The notes: a model not told the origin generated them from the letters alone. A stretch of 56,611 nucleotides of DNA from an uncultured Wohlfahrtiimonas sp. (GCA_947630895.1 CANRJJ010000004.1:1-56611), one strand, 5' to 3'. Positions 45,733 to 55,974 are shown, counted from the first letter of the stretch. A program made the numbers and translations.

Positions 45733-45738
45733 TATAAT
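45733..45738 (+). promoter_or_regulatory. Predicted -10 element of slyB
   Basis: A perfect TATAAT 36 nt before the slyB ATG. No -35 at the usual 17-nt spacing is convincing; TTGTTA at 45706 would leave a 21-nt spacer. Confidence 0.5.
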
Positions 45739-45773
45739 GCTTCGGGGAGCATTATTTAAATTGAGGGAATATA

Positions 45774-46244
45774 ATGAAAAAACAAAATTCTAGTCTTATT
45801 ATTGTAGCTGCAATCACATTATTGCTTTCAGGCTGTGCATCTTCTTTGAGTGGCGATACTTATTCAAGATCAGAAGCAAGACAGGCTCAAACAGTTCAAA
45901 CAGGTGTTGTTGTTGGAACACGCGCAGTGCAAATTGAAGGAACAAAAACAGGTTTAGGTGCTGTGACTGGCGGTGCATTAGGCGGTGTGGCAGCGAGTAC
46001 AATTGGCGGTGGTAAAGGTAAAACTTTAGCAACAATCGCAGGTGCTGCTGCTGGTATCTTTGCAGGCGCAGCTGCTGAAGAAGGTTTAACTAAAACTCAA
46101 GGTGTAGAGGTAATGGTTAAATTAGATGGTTCAAATACAACTCGTGCTTATGTTCAAACGGCGAAAGGAACATCTTTCTATAATGGTCAGCGCGTAAGAA
46201 TTACAACTGGCTCAGATGGTACAGCTCGCGTAGTGCCTATGTAA
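45774..46244 (+). CDS. slyB: Outer-membrane lipoprotein SlyB
   Basis: SlyB-type glycine-zipper lipoprotein, 156 residues. Signal peptide with lipobox LLSGC (Cys21; next residue Ala), then a conserved YSRSEARQAQTVQTGVV region, a glycine zipper (GAVTGGALGGVAASTIGGG, about 62-80, and a second Ala/Gly-rich helix) and a C-terminal beta domain ending VRITTGSDGTARVVPM. In E. coli and Salmonella SlyB forms oligomers that stabilise outer-membrane proteins during LPS stress under PhoPQ control; no PhoP box was identified here. It is a single gene with a strong terminator. Confidence 0.93.
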   Translation: MKKQNSSLIIVAAITLLLSGCASSLSGDTYSRSEARQAQTVQTGVVVGTRAVQIEGTKTGLGAVTGGALGGVAASTIGGGKGKTLATIAGAAAGIFAGAAAEEGLTKTQGVEVMVKLDGSNTTRAYVQTAKGTSFYNGQRVRITTGSDGTARVVPM

Positions 46245-46258
46245 AATTTAGGTTAATA

Positions 46259-46290
46259 AAAAAAACCCATTTGAAAAAATGGGTTTTTTT
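46259..46290. terminator. Terminator between slyB and ygiQ (bidirectional)
   Basis: A 12-bp stem (46259-46270 with 46279-46290) consisting of A7/T7 and CCCAT/ATGGG, between convergent genes. Confidence 0.9.
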
Positions 46291-46301
46291 ACGACTAAAA
46301 T

Positions 46302-48572
46302 TTATGGATTTTGTCGTTTTGTTCGTTGTGATGGTGAAGATGTTTTAGATACAGAAAGCTTGCCTGACTTAGTGCGTGAAAGTACGCCTTTCGTCGTGAA
46401 AGATTGTTGGCTGTGCTTTTTGCCTAAACGTTTGCCTTCACCGCCAGCATAACCAGTGCCAGCTGGTTGGTATAAAGGAATTAGATGATTTTTACTGTTG
46501 CCAATTAAATCAGCTCTACCCATTTTTTTCAACGCTTCGCGCAATAAAGGCCAGTTTTCAGGATCATGATAACGCAAGAACGCTTTGTGTAAACGGCGAT
46601 GTTTTAAACCTTTTGGTGTTAAAACTGTCTCTGAATCTGTTTTCACAGGTTTCAATGGGTTTTTCTCTGAATGATACATTGCACCTGCCAATGACATTGG
46701 TGTAGGAATAAATGCCTGAACCTGATCAGCGCGGAAATTGTTGCGTTTTAGCCACAATGCTAAGTTCATCATGTCTTCATCAGATGTGCCAGGGTGGGCA
46801 GCGATAAAGTAAGGGATCAGGTACTGTTTTTTACCTGCTTCTTTACTAAATTTTTCAAACAATACTTTGAATTTGTCATAGTTAGAAATGCTTGGCTTCA
46901 TCATTTTAGCCAAAGGCTCTTCTTCTGTATGTTCAGGAGCAATTTTCAAATAACCACCGACATGATGAGTCACTAATTCTTTTACATATTCATGATCACG
47001 AATTGCCAAGTCATAACGCAAGCCTGAAGCAATTAGAACTTTTTTCACGCCCTTAACATTACGAGCTTGACGATATAATTCGATTAAAGGCTTGTGATTC
47101 GTATCTAAGTTTTTACAAATATCTGGTGATACACATGAGAAGCGACGGCAGTTATGTTCAATTTGAGGATCTTTACAAGCCAAGCGATACATATTAGCTG
47201 TTGGGCCACCTAAATCTGAAATAATACCTGTAAAGCCTTCTGTGCGATCACGAATTTCTTCAATTTCACGCAACACAGATTCTTGTGAACGATTTTGAAT
47301 GATTCGACCTTCGTGTTCTGTAATCGAGCAGAACGAGCAACCACCAAAACAACCACGCATGATGTTCACTGAGAATTTAATCATTTCCCATGAAGCAATT
47401 TTTGCGCCATTGTATGAAGGATGCGGAGCGCGAGCATAAGGTAGATCATATACACCATCCATTTCAGGAGTATCTAATGGCAATGGCGGTGGGTTTACCC
47501 AAATATCACGATCGCCATGCTGTTGCACTAATGGGCGAGCATTGTATGGATTTGTTTCTAAATGCAATAAACGACTTGTGTGCGCATAATAGATTTTATC
47601 GTTTTTAACTTGATCAAAGCTTGGCAAACGAATGTAGTTTTCACGACGAGCTTGCTGTTTGACTTCTCTTTTTTGATTTCTTTCTTCAACAGTTAAATCT
47701 GTACCAATATGCGCAGCTTCAGGCTCATTTAATGCAGCATTAAAGTTTTTATCATCAGGGAAGTTTGGTGTGTGCTCATTTTCTGAGCCAATCACTTGAT
47801 TTGTATATGGATTGATCAATGGTTCAATCTTGCCAACTTCATCTAAAGTGGTTGAATCCAATTCCGTTAAACCAAAATGATTACGTTGATAAGGTAAATT
47901 TAGTGAAGAGCCACGAATGTCTAACATTTCATGGATTTTTTCACCTTTTGCCAAGCGATGTGAAATCTCCACCAAGCTACGTTCGCCATTACCAAACAAC
48001 AGCATGTCTGCACGAGAATCTAATAGGGCAGAGCGACGAATTTTTTCTGACCAATAATCGTAATGCGCAATACGACGAAGAGATGCTTCGATGCCACCAA
48101 CGATAATTGGTACATCTTTATAGGCTTCTCTAGTACGCTGAGCATAAACTAAAAGTGCACGATCAGGGCGTTTTCCAGCAACATCGCCAGCTGTATAAGC
48201 ATCATTATGACGAATTTTTCTGTCAGAAGTGTAGTGATTCACCATGGAATCCATGTTGCCCGCTGAAATACCGAAGTATAAATTAGGTTTGCCTAATTTC
48301 ATAAAATCATCAGTATTTTGCCAATTTGGTTGTGAGATGATACCAACGCGGAAGCCTTGCTCTTCTAGTAAACGACCAAGGATAGCCATAGCAAAGCTAG
48401 GGTGATCAACATAGGCATCGCCAGTGACTAAAATGATATCGCAGCTGTCCCAGCCGAGCTCATTCATTTCTTCGCGGCTCATTGGTAAGAAAGGAGCAGG
48501 GCCAAAGCGTTTAGCCCAATAAGGTTTGTATGAAAATAACGGCTTTGCGTCGTTTGAAAAAGAGAAGTTCAT
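46302..48572 (-). CDS. ygiQ: YgiQ-family radical SAM protein
   Basis: A 756-residue radical SAM enzyme of the large YgiQ family, of unknown reaction. The iron-sulfur motif CxxxCxxC is CFGGCSFC around 404-411, followed by SITEHEGR. An N-terminal cobalamin-type-like fold with [20 protein letters not shown] and the block with [18 protein letters not shown] precede it; the C-terminal end is basic ([10 protein letters not shown] and a Lys/Arg/Ser tail). All three cluster cysteines are present. It is monocistronic; its promoter in 48573-48716 is divergent from the methyltransferase gene. Confidence 0.95.
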   Translation of the reverse strand: MNFSFSNDAKPLFSYKPYWAKRFGPAPFLPMSREEMNELGWDSCDIILVTGDAYVDHPSFAMAILGRLLEEQGFRVGIISQPNWQNTDDFMKLGKPNLYFGISAGNMDSMVNHYTSDRKIRHNDAYTAGDVAGKRPDRALLVYAQRTREAYKDVPIIVGGIEASLRRIAHYDYWSEKIRRSALLDSRADMLLFGNGERSLVEISHRLAKGEKIHEMLDIRGSSLNLPYQRNHFGLTELDSTTLDEVGKIEPLINPYTNQVIGSENEHTPNFPDDKNFNAALNEPEAAHIGTDLTVEERNQKREVKQQARRENYIRLPSFDQVKNDKIYYAHTSRLLHLETNPYNARPLVQQHGDRDIWVNPPPLPLDTPEMDGVYDLPYARAPHPSYNGAKIASWEMIKFSVNIMRGCFGGCSFCSITEHEGRIIQNRSQESVLREIEEIRDRTEGFTGIISDLGGPTANMYRLACKDPQIEHNCRRFSCVSPDICKNLDTNHKPLIELYRQARNVKGVKKVLIASGLRYDLAIRDHEYVKELVTHHVGGYLKIAPEHTEEEPLAKMMKPSISNYDKFKVLFEKFSKEAGKKQYLIPYFIAAHPGTSDEDMMNLALWLKRNNFRADQVQAFIPTPMSLAGAMYHSEKNPLKPVKTDSETVLTPKGLKHRRLHKAFLRYHDPENWPLLREALKKMGRADLIGNSKNHLIPLYQPAGTGYAGGEGKRLGKKHSQQSFTTKGVLSRTKSGKLSVSKTSSPSQRTKRQNP

Positions 48573-48679
48573 ATGCGCTTGAAATTACATAATATTTAAA
48601 GCAGGCATTATACCGATTATATTAATTAATGCCCGATTTTTAATGTGGAAATGAATTATCATCACATCTTAAAAATAGT

Positions 48680-48688
48680 TGATATAAT
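48680..48688 (+). promoter_or_regulatory. Extended -10 promoter of the methyltransferase-like gene
   Basis: The plus-strand sequence TTGATATAAT includes a TGn extension and a perfect TATAAT (48683-48688). The start codon is about 29 nt downstream. Confidence 0.5.
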
Positions 48689-48716
48689 CGCAAACATGAA
48701 AGAATAGAGAGGATAA

Positions 48717-49277
48717 GTGCAGGATATGGCACACCCAAGATTAAAGAAACATTTGAAATATATTAATAGCTTTATTCAGTCTCCAAGAAGTATGGGTACA
48801 TTAATGCCTTCGTCGCCAGCTTTATGTGACGCTATGGTTAAAGAAGTGGATTGGAGTCATTCATCGTTACTTGTTGCCGAATTAGGTGCAGGGGATGGTG
48901 TTTTAACAAAACACATATTGCGTGCAATGGGCAAAGATGCTCATTTAGCCTCATACGAAATTAATCCAAGATTTTTCGAAGAATTAGAAGGTATCCAGGA
49001 TCAGCGATTCTCTGTAAAAAAAGTATCTGCAGAAATATTGGATCAGCCATACGATATTATTTTTTCTTGCTTGCCATTTTTATCGTTGCCGCTGCGAATT
49101 TCACTCAGAATTTTAAAAGCGACTTTGCAAATTTTGGCCAATACGCATGGTACATTTATTTTGTTTCAATACACGCAACGTATGGAAAAAATATTATCTC
49201 GTTATTTTGAATGGGAAAGAAAGTTGGTTGTGAAAAACTTCCCGCCAGCTTACGTTTATGTTTGTAGGCCTAAGTAA
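48717..49277 (+). CDS. Class I SAM-dependent methyltransferase, phospholipid N-methyltransferase (PmtA)-like
   Basis: A 186-residue Rossmann methyltransferase. SAM motif I is VAELGAGDGVLTKHIL (around 56-71), then YEINPRFFEEL, IIFSCLPFLSLPL (around 118-130) and the terminal NFPPAYVYVCRPK. The N-terminal FIQSPRSMGTLMPSSPAL (around 19-36) and the other blocks resemble bacterial PmtA, which methylates phosphatidylethanolamine; the resemblance is by eye. The GTG at 48717 has AGAGG 4 nt upstream; an ATG at 48726 is also possible but has poor spacing. Its 3' end overlaps the next convergent gene by 8 bp. Confidence 0.75.
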   Translation: MQDMAHPRLKKHLKYINSFIQSPRSMGTLMPSSPALCDAMVKEVDWSHSSLLVAELGAGDGVLTKHILRAMGKDAHLASYEINPRFFEELEGIQDQRFSVKKVSAEILDQPYDIIFSCLPFLSLPLRISLRILKATLQILANTHGTFILFQYTQRMEKILSRYFEWERKLVVKNFPPAYVYVCRPK

Positions 49278-49629
49278 CGCTGTTTTTGTGTTGTTTGAAT
49301 GATTGGATAATGCTGTCGATATCGAGGCTCTTTTGAGCTTGGATGCACGTTTGTTTGAACTGTTCGAATCCACTGCGACGAAACTGTTTTTTCAATAAAG
49401 TCTGATAATGTTTATCAATGGTGTGAATAGATTCAATTTTACTGGGTGGCAACAGCTCTCTAGCGATTTCTTTGTATTCATTCGATTCAATGAGTGACGA
49501 TAATTTGGCGTAATCTTTTTGTAACTCAATGCATTCGGTTGGGGGATTAACACCACGTTGATAATAATATAGACCTGCAAACATCAAGATCAAGAATGTA
49601 GAAATTGTGAGTGTAATTTTCCCAAACAT
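49270..49629 (-). CDS. Small N-terminally anchored protein, unknown function
   Basis: A 119-residue protein that I do not recognise. I choose ATG 49629, with TTGAGGA 8 nt upstream; a TTG five codons earlier overlaps that site. One membrane segment (about 5-23) or signal anchor is followed by a polar, mostly helical domain with two cysteines (about 33 and 93), which would be periplasmic and could form a disulfide. It is rich in Lys, Gln and Ile. The stop overlaps the convergent methyltransferase gene by 8 bp. The upstream region to 49803 is AT-rich with no other gene. Confidence 0.7.
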   Translation of the reverse strand: MFGKITLTISTFLILMFAGLYYYQRGVNPPTECIELQKDYAKLSSLIESNEYKEIARELLPPSKIESIHTIDKHYQTLLKKQFRRSGFEQFKQTCIQAQKSLDIDSIIQSFKQHKNSVT

Positions 49630-49803
49630 CTGATTTATCCTCAATATAATCCTTAGTATTTTATAACATGATCAAGTAAACATAAATATAATTTCTTATT
49701 TAATTAGTTATATAAATATTTTGTAAAATTATCCTTACATTTAATCTTTGCTAAGTATACATATATTTTTAGTGAGATATGTAGATTTTTAATTTTGAAG
49801 ATA

Positions 49804-49836
49804 AAAAAATGGCTTTAAAAGTTAAAGCCATTTTTT
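49804..49836 (-). terminator. Terminator after lpd
   Basis: A 15-bp perfect stem (49804-49818 with 49822-49836, loop AAG) with a thymine run at its minus-strand end, closing the aceE-aceF-lpd operon. Confidence 0.93.
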
Positions 49837-49858
49837 ATTTAGCAATGATATAAAGAAA

Positions 49859-51940
49859 TTATTTTTTCTTTACTGGTGGAAGATCTGTACAAGCACCTTC
49901 AGCTGCTTCAGCCGCCATACCAACTGACTCGATCAATGTTGGATGAGGGTGAATTGTGTGAGCGATATCAGTCACATCTGCAGACATTTCTATCGCAAAT
50001 GCAATTTCACCGATTAAGTCACCCGCATTGATACCCACTACAGCACCACCTAAGATCACTTTAGTTTCAGGATCGAAGATTAACTTTGTCATACCTTCTT
50101 CACGTGAGCTTGCTAATGCTTTACCACTTGCACTCCATGGGAATACAGATTTTTCATACGGAATACCTTCTGCTTTCGCTTGAGTTTCCGTTAAACCTGC
50201 CCATGAAATTTCAGGATCAGTATAAGCAACAGATGGGATTTGTTTGATATCAAAGAAGCGTTTGTGACCAGCACATACTTCAGCTGCTACGTGGGCTTCG
50301 TGTACTGCTTTATGCGCAAGCATTGGTTGACCAACGATATCACCGATAGCGAAGATATTGCCAACGTTCGTGCGCATTTGTTTATCAACATTGATAAATC
50401 CACGATCAGTTACATTAACACCAGCATTTTGAGCATCTAATTTTAAGCCATTAGGCGCACGACCAATCGCAACTAATACATAGTCATATACTTGGTCTTC
50501 AGCAGGTGCGTTATCACCTTCAAATTTAACTTTAATGCCTTCAGGTAATGCTTCAGCACCAACAACTTTAGTTTTAAACATTAATTTGCTAAAACGTTCT
50601 TTGTTGTATTTTTCAAAGATTTTAGTTAAATCACGGTCAGCACCAGGGATGAAACCTTCTGTGAATTCAACGATTTCAACTTCAGAACCCAAGTTGGAAT
50701 AAACAGTTGCCATTTCTAAACCGATGATACCACCGCCGATTACTAACATGCGCTTAGGAATTTCACGTAATTCCAATGCACCTGTTGAATCGATGATGCG
50801 AGGATCTTCTGGCATAAATGGTAATTTGATTGGGTGTGAGCCCGCTGCAATGATTGCTTTATCAAATGATAAAGTACGAGTATTGCCATCTGCTAGTGCG
50901 ATGTTCAAGTGATGGTCATCTTTAAACGATGCGATACCTTGAATCACTTCAACTTTACGCATTTTCGCCATGCCAGCTAAGCCACCAGTTAATTTACCGA
51001 TCACTGATGATTTATAGTCGCGAACTTCATCTAAATTAACGCGAGGGGCATCAAAGTAGATGCCTGCATTTTTCAAATGAATTTCAGCTTCTTCTTTAGC
51101 TTTAACAACGTGTAATAAAGCTTTAGATGGAATACAACCAACGTTCAAGCACACGCCACCTAAAGTAGAATAGCGTTCGATTAATGCAACTTTTAAGCCA
51201 AGATCGGCTGCTCTAAATGCTGCTGAGTAACCGCCAGGGCCAGCACCGATAACAACCACATCAAATTCAACATCAGCAGGTGCAGCAGTCGCAGGTACAA
51301 CTTCTACTGCTGGTTCTTGAGCTTTAGGTGCTTCTGTTTTAGCTTGAGGAGCTGCTGCGCCACCAACTGTTGCACGAGCAATCGTTGTACCTTCTTTAAC
51401 TTGGTCGCCAACTTTCACTAAAACTTCTGTGATTACGCCTTCAACTTCAGCAGGAACATCCATAGATGCTTTATCTGATTCCAAAGTTAACAAGTTTTGA
51501 TCAACAGAAATTTTATCGCCCACAGCGATCGCAACATCAATCACATCTACTGAATCAAAATTGCCGATATTTGGAATTTTGATGTCAATAACTTGTGATG
51601 CAGCAGCTGCAGGAGCCGCTGCTGTTTCTTGAGGTGCTGCTTGTGCTGCAGGTTCAGATTTAGCTTCAGGCGCAGGTGCTGCCGCAGGCTTTTCTGCAAC
51701 AGCATCGCTTGCTTCTACTAAAGCAATAACGTCACCTTCTTTAACCTGATCACCAATTTTTACTAAAATTTGAGTGATTTTACCAGCAACATCAGATGGA
51801 ACTTCCATAGATGCTTTATCTGATTCTAAAGTTAGAAGAGATTGGTCAACTTCGATAACATCGCCAACGTTTACTAAAATTTCAATAACGTCAACAGCAT
51901 CAAAATCGCCAATATTTGGGAGTTTTAATTCAATAGCCAT
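49859..51940 (-). CDS. lpdA: Dihydrolipoyl dehydrogenase (E3) with two N-terminal lipoyl domains
   Basis: E3 subunit of pyruvate dehydrogenase, which reoxidises dihydrolipoamide with FAD and NAD. The 693 residues exceed the usual 475 because of two lipoyl domains: residues 1-80 (lysine 42 in ESDKASME) and about 117-194 (lysine 157 in ESDKASMD), each followed by an Ala/Pro/Glu-rich hinge. The enzyme proper starts near 225: FAD loop GAGPGG at 232-237, redox disulfide Cys264 and Cys269 in GGVCLNVGCIPSK, and the catalytic HPHPTLIE near the end. It is the third gene of the operon, 9 nt after aceF. Confidence 0.97.
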   Translation of the reverse strand: MAIELKLPNIGDFDAVDVIEILVNVGDVIEVDQSLLTLESDKASMEVPSDVAGKITQILVKIGDQVKEGDVIALVEASDAVAEKPAAAPAPEAKSEPAAQAAPQETAAAPAAAASQVIDIKIPNIGNFDSVDVIDVAIAVGDKISVDQNLLTLESDKASMDVPAEVEGVITEVLVKVGDQVKEGTTIARATVGGAAAPQAKTEAPKAQEPAVEVVPATAAPADVEFDVVVIGAGPGGYSAAFRAADLGLKVALIERYSTLGGVCLNVGCIPSKALLHVVKAKEEAEIHLKNAGIYFDAPRVNLDEVRDYKSSVIGKLTGGLAGMAKMRKVEVIQGIASFKDDHHLNIALADGNTRTLSFDKAIIAAGSHPIKLPFMPEDPRIIDSTGALELREIPKRMLVIGGGIIGLEMATVYSNLGSEVEIVEFTEGFIPGADRDLTKIFEKYNKERFSKLMFKTKVVGAEALPEGIKVKFEGDNAPAEDQVYDYVLVAIGRAPNGLKLDAQNAGVNVTDRGFINVDKQMRTNVGNIFAIGDIVGQPMLAHKAVHEAHVAAEVCAGHKRFFDIKQIPSVAYTDPEISWAGLTETQAKAEGIPYEKSVFPWSASGKALASSREEGMTKLIFDPETKVILGGAVVGINAGDLIGEIAFAIEMSADVTDIAHTIHPHPTLIESVGMAAEAAEGACTDLPPVKKK

Positions 51941-51949
51941 TTGTGTTCC

Positions 51950-53269
51950 TTATACTAAAACGCGACGCATATCAGCTAGACATTGGTTCAAGTGAACAAT
52001 GAATCTTGCACCCGCTGCACCATCAATCACACGGTGATCGTATGATAAAGATAATGGGATCATTAAGCGTGGTTCAAATTCTTTGCCATTCCAAACTGGT
52101 TTCATAGCAGAGCGAGAAACGCCTAAGATTGCAACTTCTGGTGCATTGATGATTGGTGTAAATGCTGTACCACCGATACCACCTAATGAAGAGATTGTAA
52201 AACAACCACCTTGCATTTGATCTGGTTTTAATTTGCCATCACGTGCCAATTTAGCCAGTTCACCCATTTCTGCAGCGATTTCGATAACACTTTTCTTATC
52301 ACAATCACGAATAACAGGAACGACTAAGCCGTTTGGTGTATCAGCTGCGAAGCCGATGTGATAGTAGTTTTTCAATACTAAATCATCGCCATCTAATGAG
52401 CTGTTGAATTCAGGGAATTTTTGTAAAGCGTGAACACAAGCTTTTACTAAGAAAGCTAGCATTGTTACTTTTTTACCAGATTTTTCATTTTCTTTGTTCA
52501 AGCGAACGCGGAATGCTTCCAAATCAGTCACATCACTTTCATCAAATTGAGTAACGTGAGGAATCATTGCCCAGTTACGCGCTAAGTTTGCGCCAGAGAT
52601 TTTCTTGATGCGTGATAATGGTTGACGTGTAACTTCACCAAATTTAGCAAAGTCAACTTTTGGCCATGGTAATAAGCTTAAACCGCCGCCATTAGTTGTT
52701 GCTACTGAGCCAACAGCGTTGTTTGAGCCAGTCATGATTGATTTCACGAATGCAACAACGTCTTCACGCACGATGCGTAATTTAGGACCAGTACCTTTAA
52801 CTTGCGTTAAATCAGCGCCTAATTCACGTGCAAATGCACGAACCGAAGGAGAAGCATGAACACCTGAGAAATCTAAGTTTGCTTGATTGTCAGTAGACGC
52901 TACAGGCGCAGCAACTGGTGCAGCTTTAACTTCTGGTGCCGCTGCTTTTACAGGTTCAGCTGGTTTTGCTTCTGCTTTTGGAGCAGGTGCTTCTTCAGCT
53001 TTAGGAGCTGCTGGCGCAGCAGTAGCTGCACCAGTTGCTTCGATACGGAAAACCGAATCCCCTTCTTTAACTTTATCACCAACTTTAACTAAAATTTCTT
53101 TAATTACGCCAGCAACATCTGAAGGAACATCCATAGAAGCTTTGTCTGATTCTAATGTGAGTAATGTGTCATCTACTGCTACTGTATCACCTACAGCAAC
53201 AGCAATTTCAATCACATCTACTTCATCAAAATTTCCGATATCAGGCAGTTTAATATCAGTTAATGCCAT
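51950..53269 (-). CDS. aceF: Dihydrolipoamide acetyltransferase (E2) with one lipoyl domain
   Basis: E2 core of pyruvate dehydrogenase, which moves the acetyl group from lipoamide to CoA. 439 residues: one lipoyl domain (1-80, lysine 43 in ESDKASMD), an Ala/Pro/Lys-rich hinge (about 81-135), the E1/E3-binding domain (about 138-176, with ASPSVRAFARELGADL) and the catalytic domain (about 200-439). The catalytic DHRVIDG near the end has His412 and Asp416. E. coli AceF has three lipoyl domains; here E2 has one and the adjacent E3 has two. Start 29 nt after aceE stop. Confidence 0.97.
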   Translation of the reverse strand: MALTDIKLPDIGNFDEVDVIEIAVAVGDTVAVDDTLLTLESDKASMDVPSDVAGVIKEILVKVGDKVKEGDSVFRIEATGAATAAPAAPKAEEAPAPKAEAKPAEPVKAAAPEVKAAPVAAPVASTDNQANLDFSGVHASPSVRAFARELGADLTQVKGTGPKLRIVREDVVAFVKSIMTGSNNAVGSVATTNGGGLSLLPWPKVDFAKFGEVTRQPLSRIKKISGANLARNWAMIPHVTQFDESDVTDLEAFRVRLNKENEKSGKKVTMLAFLVKACVHALQKFPEFNSSLDGDDLVLKNYYHIGFAADTPNGLVVPVIRDCDKKSVIEIAAEMGELAKLARDGKLKPDQMQGGCFTISSLGGIGGTAFTPIINAPEVAILGVSRSAMKPVWNGKEFEPRLMIPLSLSYDHRVIDGAAGARFIVHLNQCLADMRRVLV

Positions 53270-53298
53270 AATATTTTATCCTTTTCTATTAAATAAAA

Positions 53299-55974
53299 TT
53301 AAAGAGTGATTGGGTTTTTCTTGTTTGGATTGATGCCATACTTGTTGATTGCTTCAGCAACAACAGTCGCTTCAATTACGCCCGTATCAGCCAATTCTTT
53401 CAATGCAGCAACAGTTACGTAGTAACGGTTAACTTCGAAGAATTCACGTAGTTTTTCGCGTGAATCAGAGCGGCCAAAGCCATCAGTACCCAATACTTTG
53501 TAAGGTGCTTTAATTGCAGGACGGATTTGCTCACCGAATAAACGGATATAGTCAGAAGCAGCAACAACAGGTGTATTTGAATCATTTAATAATTCAGCAA
53601 CATGAGAAACACGTGGTTTATCTGTTGGGTGAAGCATGTTGTGGCGTTCTACATCTTGAACATCACGAGCAAGAATATTGAAGCTTGGGCAGCTATAGAT
53701 ATCAGAATCTACGCCCCAATCTGCTTTCAATAAGTCAGCTGCAGCAATCACTTCACGGAAGATTGTACCAGAACCTAATAAACGAACACGTTTCTTAGAA
53801 TCAGCATTTTCACCTTTTTTCAACAAGTACATACCTTTTAGGATGTCTGCTTCAACGCCTTGTGGCATTTCAGGGTGAGCATAGTTTTCGTTCATGATTG
53901 TTACGTAATAGAATACATCTTCTTGATCTTGATACATGCGTTTCAAGCCATCTTGCATGATTACAGCCAATTCGTATTGGAATGTAGGATCGTAAGATAC
54001 ACAGTTAGGGATCAATTGAGCAAGGATATGGCTATGACCATCTTCATGCTGTAGACCTTCACCATTCAATGTTGTACGGCCAGAAGTACCGCCCATTAAG
54101 AAACCGCGTGCACGTTGGTCGCCTGCTGCCCATACTAAGTCTAAACAACGTTGTAATTGGAACATTGAGTAACAAACGAAGAAAGGAATCATTGGAACGT
54201 TACTTACAGAGTAAGATGTTGCAGCAGCGATCCAAGAGCTCACAGCACCTGATTCGTTAATACCTTCTTGTAGTACTTGACCATCTTTTGCTTCTTTATA
54301 GTACATCAATTGGTCAGCATCTTGAGGAACATAGTTTTGACCCGCTTGTGACCAAATACCTAATTGTCTAAATAAGCCTTCCATACCAAATGTACGAGAC
54401 TCATCCACAACGATTGGTACAACATTTTTACCAATAGCTTTATCTTTCAATACAGTATTTAAAATACGTACGAATGCCATTGTTGTAGAAATTTCACGGC
54501 CTTCTTGTGTTGCTGCTAATTGACCTTTGAAAGCATCCAAAGTTGGCGCTGGTAATGGTTTATCTGTTTTAGTACGACGTTTTGGTAAATAACCATGTAA
54601 TGCTTCACGACGTTCACGTAGATATTTCATCTCTGGTGAATCTTCAGCAGGGCGAATGAATTTCAATTCTTCGATTTCTTCATCCGTTACTGGAACTTCG
54701 AAGCGATCACGGAATTTACGCAATGCATCTACGCTGATTTTCTTTTGTTGATGTGAAGTATTTTGTGCTTCACCTTCTTGACCCATGCCGTAACCTTTAA
54801 TTGTTTTAATCAACAATACTGAAGGTTGGTCTTTGTGCTTAGTTGCAGCATCGTAAGCAGCATAGATTTTGTTTTCATCATGACCACCACGGTTCAACTG
54901 CCAAATGTCATGATCAGACATATGAGCAACCATTTGGCGCAATTCTGGAGTATTGAAGAAATGTTCGCGAACATATGCGCCATCTCTTGATTTATAAGTT
55001 TGGTAATCGCCATCAATCGCTTCCATCATACGATTACGTAAGATGCCATCGTGATCTTGTGCCAATAGAGCATCCCAGCCATTACCCCAAATTAATTTAA
55101 TCACATTCCAATCATTACCACGGAAGTTAGATTCTAATTCTTGGATAATTTTACCGTTACCACGTACAGGACCGTCTAGGCGTTGTAAGTTACAGTTAAC
55201 AACAAAAATCAAGTTGTCTAGTTTTTCACGGCCAGCTAAAGAGATTGCACCCAATGATTCTGGCTCATCCATCTCGCCGTCACCACAGAAACACCAAACT
55301 TTACGTTTTGAAGTATCTGCCAAACCACGAGCATGTAAATATTTTAAGAAGCGAGCTTGGTAGATTGCTTGAATTGGACCAAGACCCATTGAAACAGTAG
55401 GGAACTGCCAGAAATCTTCTTGTAACCAAGGGTGAGGATATGAAGGTAAGCCTTTACCGTCAACTTCTTTACGGAAGTTTAATAATTGCTCTTCAGTGAT
55501 ACGGCCTTCTAAGAAAGCACGAGCATAAATACCAGGACTTGAGTGACCTTGGAAGAAAATCAAATCTCCACCATGATCGTCGCCATCAGCGCCATGCCAA
55601 AAATGGTTGAAGCCAACTTCCCACATTGTTGCAAGAGAAGCATAGCTTGCAATGTGTCCGCCTAAAGAAGAATCTGCTAAGTTCGTTTTCACAATCATAG
55701 CCATAGCATTCCAGCGGTTGTACGCACGGATTCTATGTTCAATATCAGAATTACCAGGATAAGCAGGTTGCTCATGTGCAGGAATTGTATTGATATATTC
55801 TGTTGTGCCAGAGAACGGAACACTTATGCCATCGCGGTGAGAGCGTTCAATTACTTTTTCTAAAAGGAAACGAGCACGCTCTTTACCTTCAGTTTTGATA
55901 ACGCTGTCAATGGAGGAAATCCAATCTTGGGTTTCGATTGGATCAATATCTTGGATAGTTTTTAAATCGCTCAT
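53299..55974 (-). CDS. aceE: Pyruvate dehydrogenase E1 component (homodimeric)
   Basis: AceE decarboxylates pyruvate with thiamine pyrophosphate and acetylates lipoyl groups. 891 residues, as in the E. coli homodimeric type (887). The TPP/magnesium motif GDGEMDEPESLG begins around 231 and ends with the Asn-rich VVNCNLQRLDGPVRGNGKI. Active-site loops include the HGADGDDHGGDLIFFQGH region (about 128-145), with catalytic histidines. It is the first gene of aceE-aceF-lpd. AGGTG lies before the ATG. No pdhR-type regulator gene is adjacent. Confidence 0.98.
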   Translation of the reverse strand: MSDLKTIQDIDPIETQDWISSIDSVIKTEGKERARFLLEKVIERSHRDGISVPFSGTTEYINTIPAHEQPAYPGNSDIEHRIRAYNRWNAMAMIVKTNLADSSLGGHIASYASLATMWEVGFNHFWHGADGDDHGGDLIFFQGHSSPGIYARAFLEGRITEEQLLNFRKEVDGKGLPSYPHPWLQEDFWQFPTVSMGLGPIQAIYQARFLKYLHARGLADTSKRKVWCFCGDGEMDEPESLGAISLAGREKLDNLIFVVNCNLQRLDGPVRGNGKIIQELESNFRGNDWNVIKLIWGNGWDALLAQDHDGILRNRMMEAIDGDYQTYKSRDGAYVREHFFNTPELRQMVAHMSDHDIWQLNRGGHDENKIYAAYDAATKHKDQPSVLLIKTIKGYGMGQEGEAQNTSHQQKKISVDALRKFRDRFEVPVTDEEIEELKFIRPAEDSPEMKYLRERREALHGYLPKRRTKTDKPLPAPTLDAFKGQLAATQEGREISTTMAFVRILNTVLKDKAIGKNVVPIVVDESRTFGMEGLFRQLGIWSQAGQNYVPQDADQLMYYKEAKDGQVLQEGINESGAVSSWIAAATSYSVSNVPMIPFFVCYSMFQLQRCLDLVWAAGDQRARGFLMGGTSGRTTLNGEGLQHEDGHSHILAQLIPNCVSYDPTFQYELAVIMQDGLKRMYQDQEDVFYYVTIMNENYAHPEMPQGVEADILKGMYLLKKGENADSKKRVRLLGSGTIFREVIAAADLLKADWGVDSDIYSCPSFNILARDVQDVERHNMLHPTDKPRVSHVAELLNDSNTPVVAASDYIRLFGEQIRPAIKAPYKVLGTDGFGRSDSREKLREFFEVNRYYVTVAALKELADTGVIEATVVAEAINKYGINPNKKNPITL

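Noticed and set aside
52887-53309. Plus-strand Ala/Ser-rich frame of 140 residues opposite aceF
   Set aside because: It is the antisense shadow of the Ala/Pro-rich hinge and lipoyl domain of AceF; low-complexity content and no ribosome binding site.
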